Under the pieces are notes generated by a model. The model saw nothing but the letters and a program-made list of their open reading frames with translations, was not told the origin of the DNA and did not search any database. This document shows, piece by piece, positions 22,001-37,000 of a DNA stretch of 64,000 nt; the first letter of the stretch is position 1, and every line of letters begins with the position of its first letter. The position numbers were made by a program, and so were the translations under genes. Source of the DNA: Aplectana chamaeleonis (Eukaryota > Nematoda > Chromadorea > Rhabditida > Cosmocercidae); the NCBI GenBank assembly GCA_029168955.1, contig JAPDOI010001557.1, positions 1 to 64,000 on the forward strand, read 5' to 3'.

Positions 22001-25000
22001 AGAGCCATAGCGGCGATCACTGGCGTTGCACCAAGATTGGACAAACAGGCGGCACGGGGAGATCGCCGCGCTGAGCAGTTGGGCGCGAAATCGTTCGATC
22101 AATAGCCACTCTCCCTTCGTTTTCCCGTCACCGCAGAGATTCAGACTATGTAGTAACTAATGTTATAGTAACTACTTTGAACGTAAAAAGGATAGAGAAA
22201 TGACGCAATCAAAATTAATCACCACTCAAAGTGTATTTAATGAAGTGGCTGCTACAGCTGAATGGAAAACTCGTTTCCTACATAGTCATATGTATAACAC
22301 ATATCTAGGAGAATATCTTGATTGTACCTTTTTCAAATGAATTTTGTCCACCAACCAGACAGCAATATTAGGATCTCAATAACGTGACACTCCGCCGTAT
22401 TCAATTTCCTCACCATTCTTCGACGGATTTTATTAGACTTTTTGATTTTATTGGAAATATTATTGCTGTCATTTCCTGCCACAAATTTTCACCTTTCGTT
22501 TCTTGTGTAAAGCCTACCCTAACCATTTTCATCGCCTGCTTCACCCGTAGACGAACGAGATATTCTAATTTCGTTTGTAACTTTGTTCGTTCGTCTGAAC
22601 GATTGCAGGAGCAGAAATTTTTCCTTTTTGTTGGTTCGAACAAAAAAAAGTTGGTTTTCGCCTATCTAGGGAATTGTTTGAATGTGCTTTTTCATCCTTC
22701 TTTGATCTTTAGGAAATCGTTTTTTAAAATTGGAAGCGAAATCCCGGTCCGACTGCTGCAGCACGCAGCTCGAAGGTAATCGTGCTGGGACCACGGGGTT
22801 CAACCCTCAAAAATTGTGAATGTTTTACACTCAGGTAGGATTTGTGCCCACGCGAAGTTCCACCCCATTAAAAAATTGGTGAATGTCTCCATCAACGTTA
22901 TAGATTAAGGTATCTCGTAATATCTACGGCTTTACTGAGAACAACAACATGTTTTAAGTGTCTCAAAAGATGTATTGCTCGTTGCATTGCACGCTCCAAC
23001 AAACGGTGATCTATGTGCATGACCTCAGTCGATCACCAATCATCTAGGGAGGTGTCGATGTGCGGCCAGGATGACCGAGCGCGGCGACTACCGCCAGCCG
23101 GCTGTCGACAGCTGGCTGGCTGTTCAACGACCTAGCATGATCGACGAAAAAGTCCTTCGCACCACTTTTTCCCCCAAACTGGCAAAGTCTCGCGCCTCCA
23201 CCGCCTCCGCTGCTTTTCATTTCTCTGCTCACCTGACGAAGGGGCAGAGACTGCTGCCAGTTCCAGCCATCTCGGAAGGGTGTCCGAAACCATGAGGCAA
23301 ACCCGCAATAAGCTCCATAGAACGGAGCACAGGATAGGGAGCGGTTGACCATTTTGCACCAGATTTGGGAAATAGGTCATTTTGATGTGGGGGAACCCTA
23401 TGGATATGGTTTGAAGTCTGCTTATTGCCATATCGCCTCAAAATCGTCTCTTCTTTTGAGGTTGAAACTCGCATAATACCTGCATGTTTCGATCTTTTCG
23501 AAATTCGCAGTTTCGGAGGGATTACTACCACCCCAGGTTTTTGATCTTAGTTTTAGTATGTCGACCGCAACCCCGCAATCGGCTGTTAACATTGCGGTAA
23601 ACTGTTGTCGATTTAGAAGTCCGAGAATGCTTTGCGACGGCCGCCTGACATACGAAGACGATGTTCAGACAAAACACGCTCGCTGCTTTCTCGCAAAATG
23701 AGCTCTCTTAAAAAATGCCAGCGACCTTGAATATATCCTTGATAAATGTCTTCGCAACGAGACGCAATAGTGAGTCTGATCAGTTTACTAGAACACTAGA
23801 TACTTGACGCTCCTCCCTCCCCTTTTCAAAGCTTCAAAGGGGTTATTGATATGGAACATCAGAAAGACACTCACCTGTGACTGAACGCTCCCTTCGAGTT
23901 GACGGATGGTGGCCACGGCGCGATCCAGCTCCACCTGTGTCCGTGCCAATTCGTCCGCACTCGGTCACGCTCAGTGTCGTCGGCTCCTCGTCAGAGCATT
24001 TCGTAGGGCATTTTCGTGCTGGCAAGCCGCTAACTTCTCTGCCGCGCTTCTAAAGACTCGCTAACATTTTGTTTTATGCTCCGACCACATGTCAGTCGCC
24101 TAAAGAAAGCAGGAGATAGCAGCAAACCTAACGTCAGGTTCAAGGTCATCAACCACTCAGATAATAACACCGGCTGAGCGGGCGGAGAATTAGGCTCCCC
24201 GGCTGAACGGGCAGGCTTATTTTGGGGGGCGGAGCGTCTTACCGGCTGAGCGGGCGGGCATGCATTTTATCGGCTGGGGGGCATGGCTTTATGGGGTCAG
24301 TGGGCGGACATAAGTCCACGACGGAGCATGTCACCGGCTGATCGGGCAGACATAGCATTACCGGCTGAGGGGCAAGGCTTTACCGGGTGAGCGGGCAGAC
24401 ATATGCATATCATCGGCCCAATACTGAACAGCTAAGGCAAACCAGGGCCACATACGGCGCGGGCGGAATGGGCATCGTGATGGTTCGGATGATGGCATTC
24501 CAACGGGCGGTCATCCGCACGATATGGATCATGGACCGCTCACCCCCCACGGTTCGTTGTGACCGTGGGGCGTGACAGCGGATGGGTTCATGAATCTTAA
24601 GGCGAGGTAAAGCTTACCGCTTCATGGATAAAGCGCGAGCCTCGAACTTGCTGGGGAATAGGGAAGCCTGCTAGGGTCTTAATCTGCACCTGGAGATCAA
24701 TATCATTCATACGGTAAGCAATTAATATCGGGTGAGCGGACCTCCTTCCACCGGCTGAGAGGACAGTGAATGCGGGGTGAGGGGGCCACCACTTGCCGGC
24801 TGAGCGCTCCACCATTAACCGGCTGAGGGGGGCAGTGAATACCGGGGCATGCCCGGGTACAATGTTAAGTCAGCCGGTATTGCCTGCGCCCTCAGCCGGC
24901 GTTACTGCCTTAGCAGGTACACACCTCTCATGAAGAATGTCGTTCTTTGCCTCTTGTATAGCCTCTTCGTGTTTCCGCTTCCAACTCTCTGCATCACCCT

Positions 25001-28000
25001 GCGCACGACGTAACCGCTCCGCAAGACCGTCTGCTGCAGACTCCGCTGCGGCCAGCTGACGACGAAGCTCTTCAGATGTTGCCATCGCGTTGTGGTTTTG
25101 CCGAACCAGTGACTCCTTTTCCTGCAATCAAGTTTCGGCGGCAGTCTTTCATTTCGTTTTTGTTTCAGCCTACAACGTCATTGCATTTTCTGGATAAGTG
25201 GAGCGAAACAGACAGCATTGGCGCCTTGCGACCATGGGAGTTTCAAATTATTCCATTTTAGTTTTTGAGGAAAATTAGCATGTTCATGTTCTCTACTTGA
25301 TAACGATTTCATAAGATGAGGTAAGTCTGGAATTATGTGCTTCAAACTTCCCGGCAGGCGTTGTTCGCGCCATCCTATCAGAAAGTCGCAATGCAGCTAC
25401 AGTGCACCTACGCACTCGCGTTTAGTTCGCAACGTGCACGCTGATTGCGCAAGCGTGTTGCGACGCGGTTTCGCGGATCTATTGACATTGCAGGCGGTTC
25501 GCCAACCGGCGCTGCCCCGCCCCTGATCGATACGCGTACACCCCACCCTTCGCTGCCGCTGTCCTATCCAGCGCCGCCCATCAGCTGGTTAGGTGGTTTT
25601 TCAAATTTATTTTTTGTTTGTCGTTGATTTAGAGTTTAATGTTTTTTGATGCTTTCATGCGTGCTAGGATTAGGAAAACAAATCTATTTATTCCAGGAAG
25701 CTGCGAAATGCGACGATCGCCCCGATATTTGGGCATAAGGTCGCCGGCCATTCCTGAAACAAAAAATAGTTTTCCTAATCCTAGCACGCAGGCAAACATA
25801 AAAAAACATCAACAAAACCACGAAATTAACGAAAACAACAAATAAATTTTAAAAAACCCAACTAATCAGCTGATCGGCGTCGCTGGATAGGATGGCGGCG
25901 GTGAAGGGGGGCGTCAGCGTATCGATAAGGAGCGGGTCAGCGCCGGTTGGCAAATTGCCGGCCTCTCCTCGCCTGCAATGTTTAACAGATCCGCGAAACC
26001 GCGCCGCAACACGCTCGCGCAATCAGCGTGCACGTTGCGAACTGAACGCGAGTGCGTAGAGGCACTGGTAGAAAGCTTGGATACGTGGGGATAAGGGCTA
26101 TTAGGCGAATGATCTTAGACCCAAAGTTAACGTGGCGAGCTTCCGGACAGAATGGCGCGTACTATATCAAAAATTTAGGAATTTTCACACTTGACTGACT
26201 AGGTGCGATGGACGCGGCGCTTTTTGTGACCAGCCTTGCCGAACTATTCATTTTTTTTTTCAAAATTAACGACGGTGCTGTACAAATCTACTGACCTGCT
26301 CAATTGATCCGAGACTTGCTTTGTACACTTCCAACTCTCTCTTCATCAGTTGCTGCTCAGTATTGGACTAAAAAGGGTGGGTGTGTTACTATTTTCCATT
26401 AGCCCTCTTGTATTCATAACCAGCGCTCAATAGGAAGGCTGATTTTTTTTAAAGATTTTGCGGAATGGTTTTTCATACAAAATAATAGGGGCATGGAATA
26501 CAGTCGTGTCTGAGGGTGATCGCTGCGGACACTGCGAGCGGTCGAGACATCTCTGTAAAACCATGTTCCGACTGCAGGTGGTCGCTGCGGCCATGCGAGA
26601 GACAACTGTTCCTTTTTCATCGCGCGTAATGGAACGGCGCTCCAACTCTTATCGCTTCGTCGCAAACGTCCTCATCGCTGGGTCGCGGCGACGAAATCCT
26701 ATGTTTTACTGCTTCGCTACTGGAGGAGCGATTCTCAAAGGTCGCTGATCATCGGCGACCATAATGGCGATGGAGCGATTGTCAGCGAACGACACGTTTC
26801 GTCTAGTGAACGTTGACCCTTTCACATGACAAGATCAGTGTTCACGAGTCGAAACGTGTTATTGAAAACTACCAGCCATTAATCTCACTGACTGATTGAA
26901 TTTCTTCGATCATCCGTGAGGCTATGCACTATAAACAGAATCGCTGCCTCTTCTACATCGCTGCAGCAGCGGGTGCAAAGTCGCTGCGATGGGAAACAGC
27001 AACGATGCAGTCAAAACATGGCTTAAGGCGGCGTTCAGAGTTTCCGCGGTGCGACGCGATGGCACATGTCAGCGCGACGCGAAAAATCGCGTCGCGCGGA
27101 AATCAAGGTGTGAACGGCGCGCGAAAGCTAGGCGACTACGCGCAATTGCGTAATTTCCGCAATTTTCCGTACCCAAGCAAAACTAATCAATATTTGATCT
27201 TATTCTGTCCATTTAAGTGTAATGTAACTTTTTTATCTTCTATCTGCACTATTATGGCACATTTTTGTTTTCGTTGCGACAACTTGCCTCTCTAATGACG
27301 AAACAATCAAAAAGACATCGGGAGCAAATAATGCTTGGAATTTTTTTGGAGGTTGTAGTACAGAATAGGGAGGTTTCGGTGAAATTAGACCGAATTATTC
27401 TTGTGTCGTTTGTAAACCGTAAAAAACTTTATAGCTCGTCAACTCTTTGAAATCATCATTCTCATCACACTGTCCTTAAATGACTTACTTGACTTAATCG
27501 GTTGGATTTCGCCTGACGCGGTCATTCCGCATCTTCACCGAGGTGTGCCGTCCTAGTAGTCAGCCGTGTCCATTTTCACGGTCTTCAGCCACAATTTGAA
27601 AAATTCCATCCAGCTGTCACTATTCCATTTCCTGCGAAACGAAACATCGCGCCTGAACTGTCTTTCGATGCCGAGTGACTTCGATCCTCTTTAACCACAT
27701 CCGTCCAGAACTTTCGCCTACGCCCAGGTGGCCGTTTCAGACAGGATTTGGAAGCATTTTTAAAGCGTGCTGTACGAGACGATCCGGCGTTCTTCTTAGT
27801 ATATGCCCGAGCAGTCGAAGTCGACTTTCCATTGCTGCTTGAGATGGCGTTAGGAGATGCTGGCACCTCCTCGTGTCAAGCGTTGATGTACTGCGTCGAT
27901 TTCCTTGTAAAGGTCTTCGTTATGGCATACACGTGGCCAGAAATATCCAAGCAAACGCCTAAAGCTTCCTCTCCGTGCAATCAACCTTTCCATCTGCGTC

Positions 28001-31000
28001 TTCAGGTGCTGCCCACGTCTCCGATCCGTACATCATGATAGGGCGAATAGCGGATAGGTAGACGCGCAACTTGACTTCCTTCGCGATGGTGGTAGACCAC
28101 AAACACTTGGTTAGAAAATTGAATGCAGACGTAGCTTTTGCACATCGTTGTCGAATATCCGCTGCATAACTACCATCTTCAGCAAACAGCCCAAATAACA
28201 GAAATCGTCGACCAGTTCGATACGTTGTCCGTCCACACAAACTCCCGTTGAAGGCCTCTGAGAGACCCACATCTGCTTGCATTGTCGGGACGAAGACGAA
28301 GTCCATAGGCTGCGGCATGCTCGAAACGAGGTTTACAATCCTTTGCAGTTTTGCGTTGTTTTCAGCGAATAACACAATGTCGTCGGCGTACTCCAGGTCG
28401 ACAAGGGAGCGTCCTGATGGTGTTAGGATCACATCCGCAGGAAACTGTTCTGCAACTCTACGCATGATGTCATCAACGGCGAAGTTGAAAGAAGGTCCTG
28501 CAACGGCTCCTTGCCTTACTCCTGTTTCACCTCGAAAGCTGACGTAAATCCGACAGGTGTACGAACTGCTGCTGTTGTTCCTTTGTTCATGTCCTCGATT
28601 AACCGAACATGCGCCGGGACTCCATCTGCTCGCAGAGCATTGAGCAATCGATCATGATGAGGAGAGTCGAACGCGGCTTCAAAGTCCAAAAAGCAAGCTG
28701 TAATGGCTTCTGAAAACCGCTGCCACGATTCAATTACTCTTCTCACGACGAACACTTGGTCGATGGTCGATCTTCCAGGTCGAAAACCGGCTTGCTCATC
28801 TCTGATCGTTCCTTCACGATGTTTGATAAGTCGCTCGAGAATGATACGTTCTAAAACCTTGTACATGACGCACGAAGTAGAGATTCCTCTGTAGTTCTTA
28901 GGATCCGTGACGGATAGCTTCTTGTGAAGAGTACGATGATCGCATGTCTCCACGAATCAGGTATCCTTTCGCTCATCCATATAGCACGGATGGTGTTGGT
29001 CATTTCACAAATCCCAGACGGAGAAAGAGCTTTCAGCATTTCAGCAGTGATGTTGTCATCTGCACCTGCCTTTCCATTCTTCATTTTCCGGACACAATCC
29101 AAAACTTCAGACTCAGTCGGCGGTTCCTCACTGACATCATGTGTGCTCTCTGAACATGCGGGAGCTCAGGTACTGATAGCGCTGGACGATTCAGTAGTGA
29201 ACTGAAGTAACCCTTCCCATATTGGCAGCGTCGCATCACCAGCTGCAAGCATCTCCATTGCGTGCAGTGTTCAGGACGGGAGAACATCTCTTCATCTTCC
29301 CGCTATACTGTCGCAGCCCAACGTGCCGAGGCTTTCCTCGGATTCTTCTCCTCCCAAGCCTTCTCGAACTCCTTAGCTCTACACGTCCACATCTCGTTCG
29401 CGGTCAACTTTTGCAAGCTGCCGACGCAACTTCCTCCTCAGACGCTTCTCCTCCCAGAAGTTTCCCACACGTTCGGAGAGCACATACTCTGTTGTAGAGT
29501 AGATGTAGTTTCTTCTGAGACGTAGGCCGAGAACTTCTTCTTAGGCTGTACAACCGGGAGTGCCTTTTTCAAAGCGTCTGGATGCGCCCGACAAAAAGAA
29601 TCCAAGTCATAAAGTTTCTTCTTAGTCTCAGTACTCCGATGTGAATAGAAACGCGTTGTCGAAATTCCTTCTGCACTCTTCATCTCTGAAGACTTGTAAT
29701 GTCAATCCTCTGGAAGAGGCTGAGCCCTCGCTTCCTCTTATGAATCCTCGCAGTGAAGTTTAACAGAACAGGACGGTGATCCAAATCGAATGCGACATCC
29801 CACACAGCTCTAGACCTTCGAATGTCCGATACTGGAATGTCCTCGTCAGGACATGTAGTCAAGCTGTAACTTCAAAGTTGTCATCTTCCGCTTCCGCTGC
29901 TCTTCTGAAGATAGCCGGGTTGGTCCCTGCCACGTAAGCTGATGGCGGCGATGATTCCTCTTGAATGTCGATGCAATAATCAGACCACTGCGTTCACAAA
30001 AGTCTGACAAGGCGGTAGCCATTGTCCGATGTTTGCTCCACTGGGTGGAACCATTTACCGAGTACTTCGATTCCTGATCAAGTCCCATCTTCGCATTTGC
30101 GTCAATCCCCACGACAACAGCATGTTGACAGGTATCCTGGCCAGCAACGTATTGAGTTCCTCGCAAAACGCATCCTTCGAATTGTCTTCTGGCGGTTTCA
30201 GTAGGCGAATGAGCACTCACTATCCACAGATTGGAGATCCCTCTGTGATCCCGCGAGTCGTACGAATGCATTCCGGCACGACGTTGAGCCAAACTCGCTT
30301 GACCATACCATTGAAGAATCACTTCCTTACAGCTATTGCACAGCCTCCCACTCTCCTATCGTCAGCGTTACCGCAGTAGATGGTGTACTCTCCGACGCTG
30401 ATGACGGGTCTATCAACTTGAGGCGGGTTTCCTGCAAAGCAGCAAACGGTGCATGGAAATAGCTCAGAAGCCTGGATGGCGCAGTTTTGGATATCCTCGA
30501 CGGCGATCGACAGTTCAGGGTGGCGAGAATTGGTGGCTTGTGGCCAAAGACTCCATGACTCTATTGGGTACCGGATCCTGGGTGTTATGGACCAGAAGGC
30601 AACAATTGGTGTGCCGGACGGCGTACACCTTTATGCAATGTGCGGGATACTTTCGCGATATAGTTATGCACGCTATATCGCTCGAAACGTTCCTGTGTAC
30701 CTCAAACTGTCTGCTGGGTTCAAGTAAAGGCCAGAGGAGCACCAACGAGCAGGTACCAACAGGTATACACACCCCTGTCCTTAAATATGGCACGAACAAA
30801 ATTGTTTTTGCAGTATCATCTGAGAACAATACAAATATCCCATAACAATATCAATCAACCTGAGTCTTTGAAAGAGGCAGAAAATTAAAAATGCCTCTTA
30901 AGTCCCCGATGATGGAAGAGAAAAATGAAGATTATCGGCTCCGCGACCATCGCGTCGCTTTGCGTTCTAACGACGACGCGATGGTCGCCGCAGCGATTAT

Positions 31001-34000
31001 GATTTGCGCGTCAAATTCGATGTGTCGCGCCTGCTTTACTGAACACACTAGCGACGACGCGACGCGACGTCGCTTTCCAGATCGATACGTAGGCTAATCA
31101 TAACGTCGCGTCGCGCCGCGACCCTGAACTCTGACACGCCGCCTAGAGTTTTGCGCGGCAGATGTCCTAAGTACCCCAGTGACCCTCGATTAGCCCCACG
31201 GCGATAGTTCCGCGGTAGCACTGCAGCGGTCCACGACCATCAATGTGCCTACACGATTCTGCTGCAGTGTCTGAAGCCTCGATAACGCCGCAAAATTGCT
31301 GCGATAGGTACCGCACTGGTTCCGTGTTAGAACCATACCGGCTCCAACCAGGGATGCATCAGCGAACCCGCGTCGATTACGATGCACTGTCTTGCGAGGT
31401 AACACGGGTTTGAAAGGCAGGACACGGCAGATTTTCAATTTTGAAAATTTCCGATAAATCAAAGCGCAGGCCTCAGTAATGCCTTGAAACGTGTGAGAAC
31501 AGCAGAAAAAACGGTTTTCTTGGAAACAATCTCCATATTCCCGGCTTAAGCTTGGCAGGACCTGTGCATTCTGATAAGTCTTAACAGTCTTTTTCCGAGT
31601 TATTTGTATGCAATCCACAAAAGTCATCTTATCCATCCATCATGCATGCTTTAGCCATCTTCTGTGCAGCGCCACGAGATGTCGTGAGGTGCGGTGACTC
31701 CGCCGCGTGCGATAGGTTGACGAAGCACCCCACATTTCGTCAGAAAGATTGTTATTTGAGGCCGGCTGATCATGCTGTGAATATGCTGTAATTAGGGCTG
31801 GGCACACGTCCCGGACTGGCAGTTTGAATATGCACCCTCTAAGCTCAATTGGTACTTTTGTTTTCTGTCCAATGTTTTCGTAGAACCTAAGAAGAATTAG
31901 TTATTCTGTGTTAGATTGTTCTGATAGAAGGTGATAAATCAAAATATTTTTGTGCTGTAGAAGACACATGTTTAGGATTCATGTGTGATGCGTAGGGACT
32001 GGGAAAATCCGAGTTTTTATCCACCTAGATTGCCGCAATCCCATAGAAACTCAGCGTGCCGTGCGATATGGTGCTTATCAGGGGTGTGCGGAAATTTTCA
32101 AAAAAATTTCAAAGAAAAGTCAGTTTATCAAACAGCAAACAGAAAACGAAGGCCAAAATGGCGAAGGCAGAAAACAGAAATCAGAAAACAGAAAATTTTC
32201 CGGAAAATCAAAACGTACAGTTTACCTCCAGTGCCGTTCATCCGCAGCTGCTGACCTCACGTGCTGCGGCGCGGTTAGTATCCTCAGGCAGGGATGTGGG
32301 ATCACGGGCGGTGAAGTAGACGCGCACACAACAATAATCAAAACCGCAATGTATTTTATTGTTACTCAGAACGGGAGGAGGAGAAAGGATCAGAAACTGC
32401 AACTGAAATGGAAGAAAGGAAAGGTAGGAGAATACTTTCAATACGCCCATTATAGAAATTTGATGTAAATAAACTAAGTTCGAGCGAGGGAGTAGAAATG
32501 ACATTGCCCGTGATAAGGTAGCATTCAAACGAACCTAGTTAATTAAAATAGGCATTAAACATGAGAGTCATTCGGAAATTCTCCGTAAATGTTCGGTTCA
32601 GGCACCCTCTTTGCCCTCTCCTCCACGTCAAGATGCACCCTCGAAGAGCTAGTTTCAACCTGTAAGCCCCAGCTCTGACTGTAATTGCTACCACTGTAGA
32701 GGCCGTTTTCTCTACAAAGGTAACGTTTTATAGCGTAAAACTTCTTGTTGGTGGTCATTGAGTTCAACTCGACCTATCTAACCCAAATTTTGGGAGATTC
32801 AAAATGTCGCGTGAACGTACACCTTCCATGGACCTCTGAACAAAGTCAGTCCGCTCGACCCATTCTGGATATACCCCTCAATCATCCCATATCAACCTAC
32901 GATGCGTTGGCAGGAAGTATAGGGACACCCCCGAGAATCGAGGTTTCCAATAAAACTTTGTGTTTGATGATCAATACTGTCCATCAATGAATTCAGCATC
33001 ATGGAAAACCTATGTTTGACTATTTATATAACAATTGTGAAATTTCGTGAGATTTTATCTCAACTTTTAGAATTTTTCGCCATTCAGAAAGTTTAGGGAC
33101 ACCCTTCGAAAATCCAGATTTTTTAATCCAAACAAAATTTCCCCTTGCAAGTTCGCTACATAAACTCAAGATGAGTACATGTGATATCTTTGTTCCTAAA
33201 ATGGCTCGTGGTAATGCTCTAACTGCTGCTGAACAAGCTCAAATTTGTGCGCTCAGCGTTGCCGGGTTGAGCCAACGTCGAATCGCTACCCAGCTCGGAA
33301 GATCTGTCAACTGTATCAACCAGTTCCTGCGAGATCCAGATTCCTACGGTACTGCCAAACGTTCTGGACGGCCGAAGAAGATCAGCAACCAAGATTCGCG
33401 GAGAATTATTCGGCTCTGCTCCAACAGCACACTGTCGCTGAACCAGGTTAAGTCTGAATTATCGCTCAGTGTTTCCAGAACGACAGTCTGGAACACTATA
33501 AATGGCGATAAAAACATTTGTTGTCCGACAAACTGATGAAGAAGGTCCGTCATTATCTGAAAACCATAAAAAGAGCTCGACTTGAATTTGCAAAGAGGGA
33601 ACATGGTAACTGATTGGGCAAAGGTAATGCAGTCCCATAAAATCCGGAAAAAATCGAGAAATGACGCGGAGATTTGCAGGTCATCTTTTCCGACGAGAAG
33701 AAATTTAATCTTGACGGACCGGATGATGCTCGATCCTACTGGCGAGATCTGCGCAAGGATCCATTGATTTTCAGCAAGACAGAATTTCGGCGGTGGCTCG
33801 CTGATGTGTTGGGGAAGCATTCATTAGCGAAAGTGTTTTGGAGATTATTCAATTCTTGTCGCATAAACTCGGAGGACTATCAAGAAACTCTTCGCACGCA
33901 TCTACTGCACCGTTTTTGTCCCGGAACACGACGTCAGCGTTTCACTTTCAATATAAACAACGCGGCAGTTACGCATGCCCAGGTCTACAAACACACCTGG

Positions 34001-37000
34001 TTTCTACGTCATCGAATCCGTTTGTCCGGAATGGTCCGCGTGTAGTCAGATTGGCAACCCGATAGAATATCTGGGTCATGTTGTTGCGCCAGGTTTATGC
34101 CAGCAATAAGCAGTAAAGAACGGTAGATGAGCTGAAGGTCGCTTTATCCTCGAAGCGTGGGCCAATCTGGATGGAAACGTCATCGCCGATTTGATCCAAT
34201 TCTATACCAGAGAGAATTTTTGAGGTCATTGCTATTGGTGGTGCAGCTATTTCATTTTAGATTGTATGTTTAATTCCTTCTTTGTTCCAATAATTTTTGT
34301 TTTTGTGTTGTGTCCCTATGCTTTCTGAACAGGCGAAAAAATCTGAAATTTGGAAAATAAATTCTAATAGTAAATTGCTCAGCTGTTATAGAAGTAAACA
34401 AATAGAGAGTTTCTAACCTTATTTATTTGAATTCATTTATGAATTTAATATTGATTCACTTAAATATAACATGATTTTGAAAAACTTGATTTTCGGGGAT
34501 GTCCCTATACTATCTAGAACGCACTGTATATCCTTCTATTCGTAACCGATCCCACCTGGCTCAGCTGCCTCTCGAGTTCCGAGATGCGTCTGTCTTTCTC
34601 CATAATTGTTGATATGGGGCGTTCGTTTTACAGGCCACAGTTGGACAGATCATACTGGGAGTCTCCTCTTCGCCTTAAAACACTGAGACTCAGTTCTTCA
34701 TGTCTCAATGGAATATTTGGAAGAAAAAGATCAACCTGGGCAGGGAGGATTTGTGGGAGGTGCTCAGTTCAGGTCAGTCATCCTCCTGTTCAAAGTTCGA
34801 ATAGATGAGAGGAGTTGATAGACATTAGCGAGTATTGACGACCAGTATTCGACAAGCGTCCAGTTCTACCGCGTCCTTTAATTTAACACCATACAATTAT
34901 GCTCTATTTATGACGGAGCGCATAAGCCTATGGTCCGCCACTGGTCGCTACTGGCTCTCTACTACGGTAATCGACGCGCGTTCTCCGCCGACCCCATTAG
35001 CCATCAGCGACCCCATAAGCGATCAATACGTCTTTGCCACTCTCTCGAAAGCCGCCAGCTTTACGGCTGATCGATCGGTTATTTGGTCGCTGATGCATGC
35101 CGGGGTCGGCCGAGAACTGCGTCGCTTATCGTAGTAGAGAGGCCCAATAAAGACAGCTGGCGAACCATGCATTGTCCGTGCTCGCGCAGAGTATAGATGT
35201 ACATTCCGTTCAAATTAGTTGAGCAAACTCTTGTTATTTATGAATCCTTACCATAATCGGAATCGACGGAAGATTCACGCTCAAATGTCGTTTCAAGTTT
35301 CATCTTTTTGTACATTTATTATCCGACTCAAACCTGGAATCACGTACCAATTAAATGACTGGAAAACAGGTTGAATTTTGTGTTTGAGCCAGGCTTCCCG
35401 GAGTGCTCATCTCCCGGAAACGCGCTCTTCCAGTTCATTGCTCGTTGTTTATGCTGCTCCTTTAGATCTCGAATGCAGTCCGCCATCACTATTTCCTTGT
35501 CCTCCAGCTTCCTTTCCAAACGAGTAATCTCCTGGTCTTTGCGTCGACATTCCTCCTTCTAAATGTACAAAATAAGTCAAGATCAGATGGAGGTACTGAA
35601 TGGAGAACCCCCGATTTCCATTCTACCAACAGGACGTCATTCTTTTGTTGAAACTTGCTGAGTGATGCTTGTAAATCTGACGCATGATCGTCTCGTTCTC
35701 TTTTCCTTTGCTCTCTTTCTAACTTCTAAGTCGCTAGGTTTCTCTCTTCTAGCAATGACGGAAATCATGGCTTGATAAGGTCGAGCCTGGACCACAAAAT
35801 TAAAGCATAAGCCATTCTTCCTAATCTTCATATTAGTAAAATAAAGTTATTACGTTCAGATCATTAATCGTTTCTCTGAAGTTCTGCGGCAACATCCATC
35901 TATCTTTGGGAGCGCGCCTTCTCCTCCTCGATTTCTGATTTGGAGTCTGGAACAACGCTGGTCTACAAGTCCAAAAATGTGAGGTCGGTGTAGTAAGCAG
36001 CAGAGCAGCCTGAGATCCCAAAGCACAACTGTGGTTGTGTTTTATTTATCTTTCGACCGTCCCATTACTTGCCCCGACCAACTCAATTAAATGCCTGGAC
36101 ATTGTTTTCTTTTGCAGTTCAGTTCATCTATCATTCTAAGTAAACCTTCCCCCAACTCAGCAATTTGGAGTTCTATGTTCTTTTTGCATTCACCACTTTC
36201 TTTCGCCTCTTTTTAAGCTTAGTTCTGCTTCTCCAACAACTCACTAAACTAAAGAGGCACTATTGTCATGAACTGGTGAAGATACTCAAGACAGTGTCAC
36301 GACAAATTTCGTCTTTGTTTTTCATCTAAAATCAAATTCTCGTGGACTCAGTGAAGCTTAATGCGCTCAGAAGAACAGAGAAAAAGAGCCCGGAAGAGGC
36401 CCTATACGGCCCCGAAGTCTCGCTCGCGCTAGGCCTTTCCACTCGTGTGGTCGAGTTTTCTATGGGCGAGTTTGGTCCATTTCATAGTTTGCATTAGAGC
36501 GCGAGCGCGAATGAGCGTTTAGCAATGGGGCGCTTGGAGTATTCCTTCTTTCATTGTTGCGCTGCTTCTTTTCGTGCATATTTAATATCCTCCTTTTTAG
36601 TAGTTCCCTTATTGATCCCTACTAAATATATTACCGGCAAATAATGCATAAATTCAAACGAATAAACTAGAAAATACCAGCAAAGTTTAAATTCACTTCC
36701 GTATTTTGCCCCAAGCCCACGCAGCTCGTTAACTTCTGAATCTCCTTTCTCTAAAATTGAAGGTACTGTCTCTTGAGCCTTTCCGTTCTTTTTTCTGTCT
36801 TTTTTCACTGATACGAACAATCAGGTCCCAAACCTTTCATTTCTGGTGAAAACTAAGCCAACGATTTTTATCATGAACACTGCCTTCGAATGTGCCCCTG
36901 TAATCTAAACTCTCACCTTCTGGAATGTCTTTTTTCAACTCCTGCCTCTCTAAATCAACCTGATCCCAGTTTCCTTTCATACTCACGCAGAGACTCATTC

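Noticed and set aside
22550..22610. Short coiled-coil-like stretch ([14 protein letters not shown]) as a myosin exon
   Set aside because: Too short, with a weak acceptor and a polybasic continuation. Chance cannot be excluded.
23044..23531. Overlapping minus-strand open frames of about 100 codons
   Set aside because: Three frames are open over the same stretch, with no domain and no exon-like borders. More likely repeat-derived.
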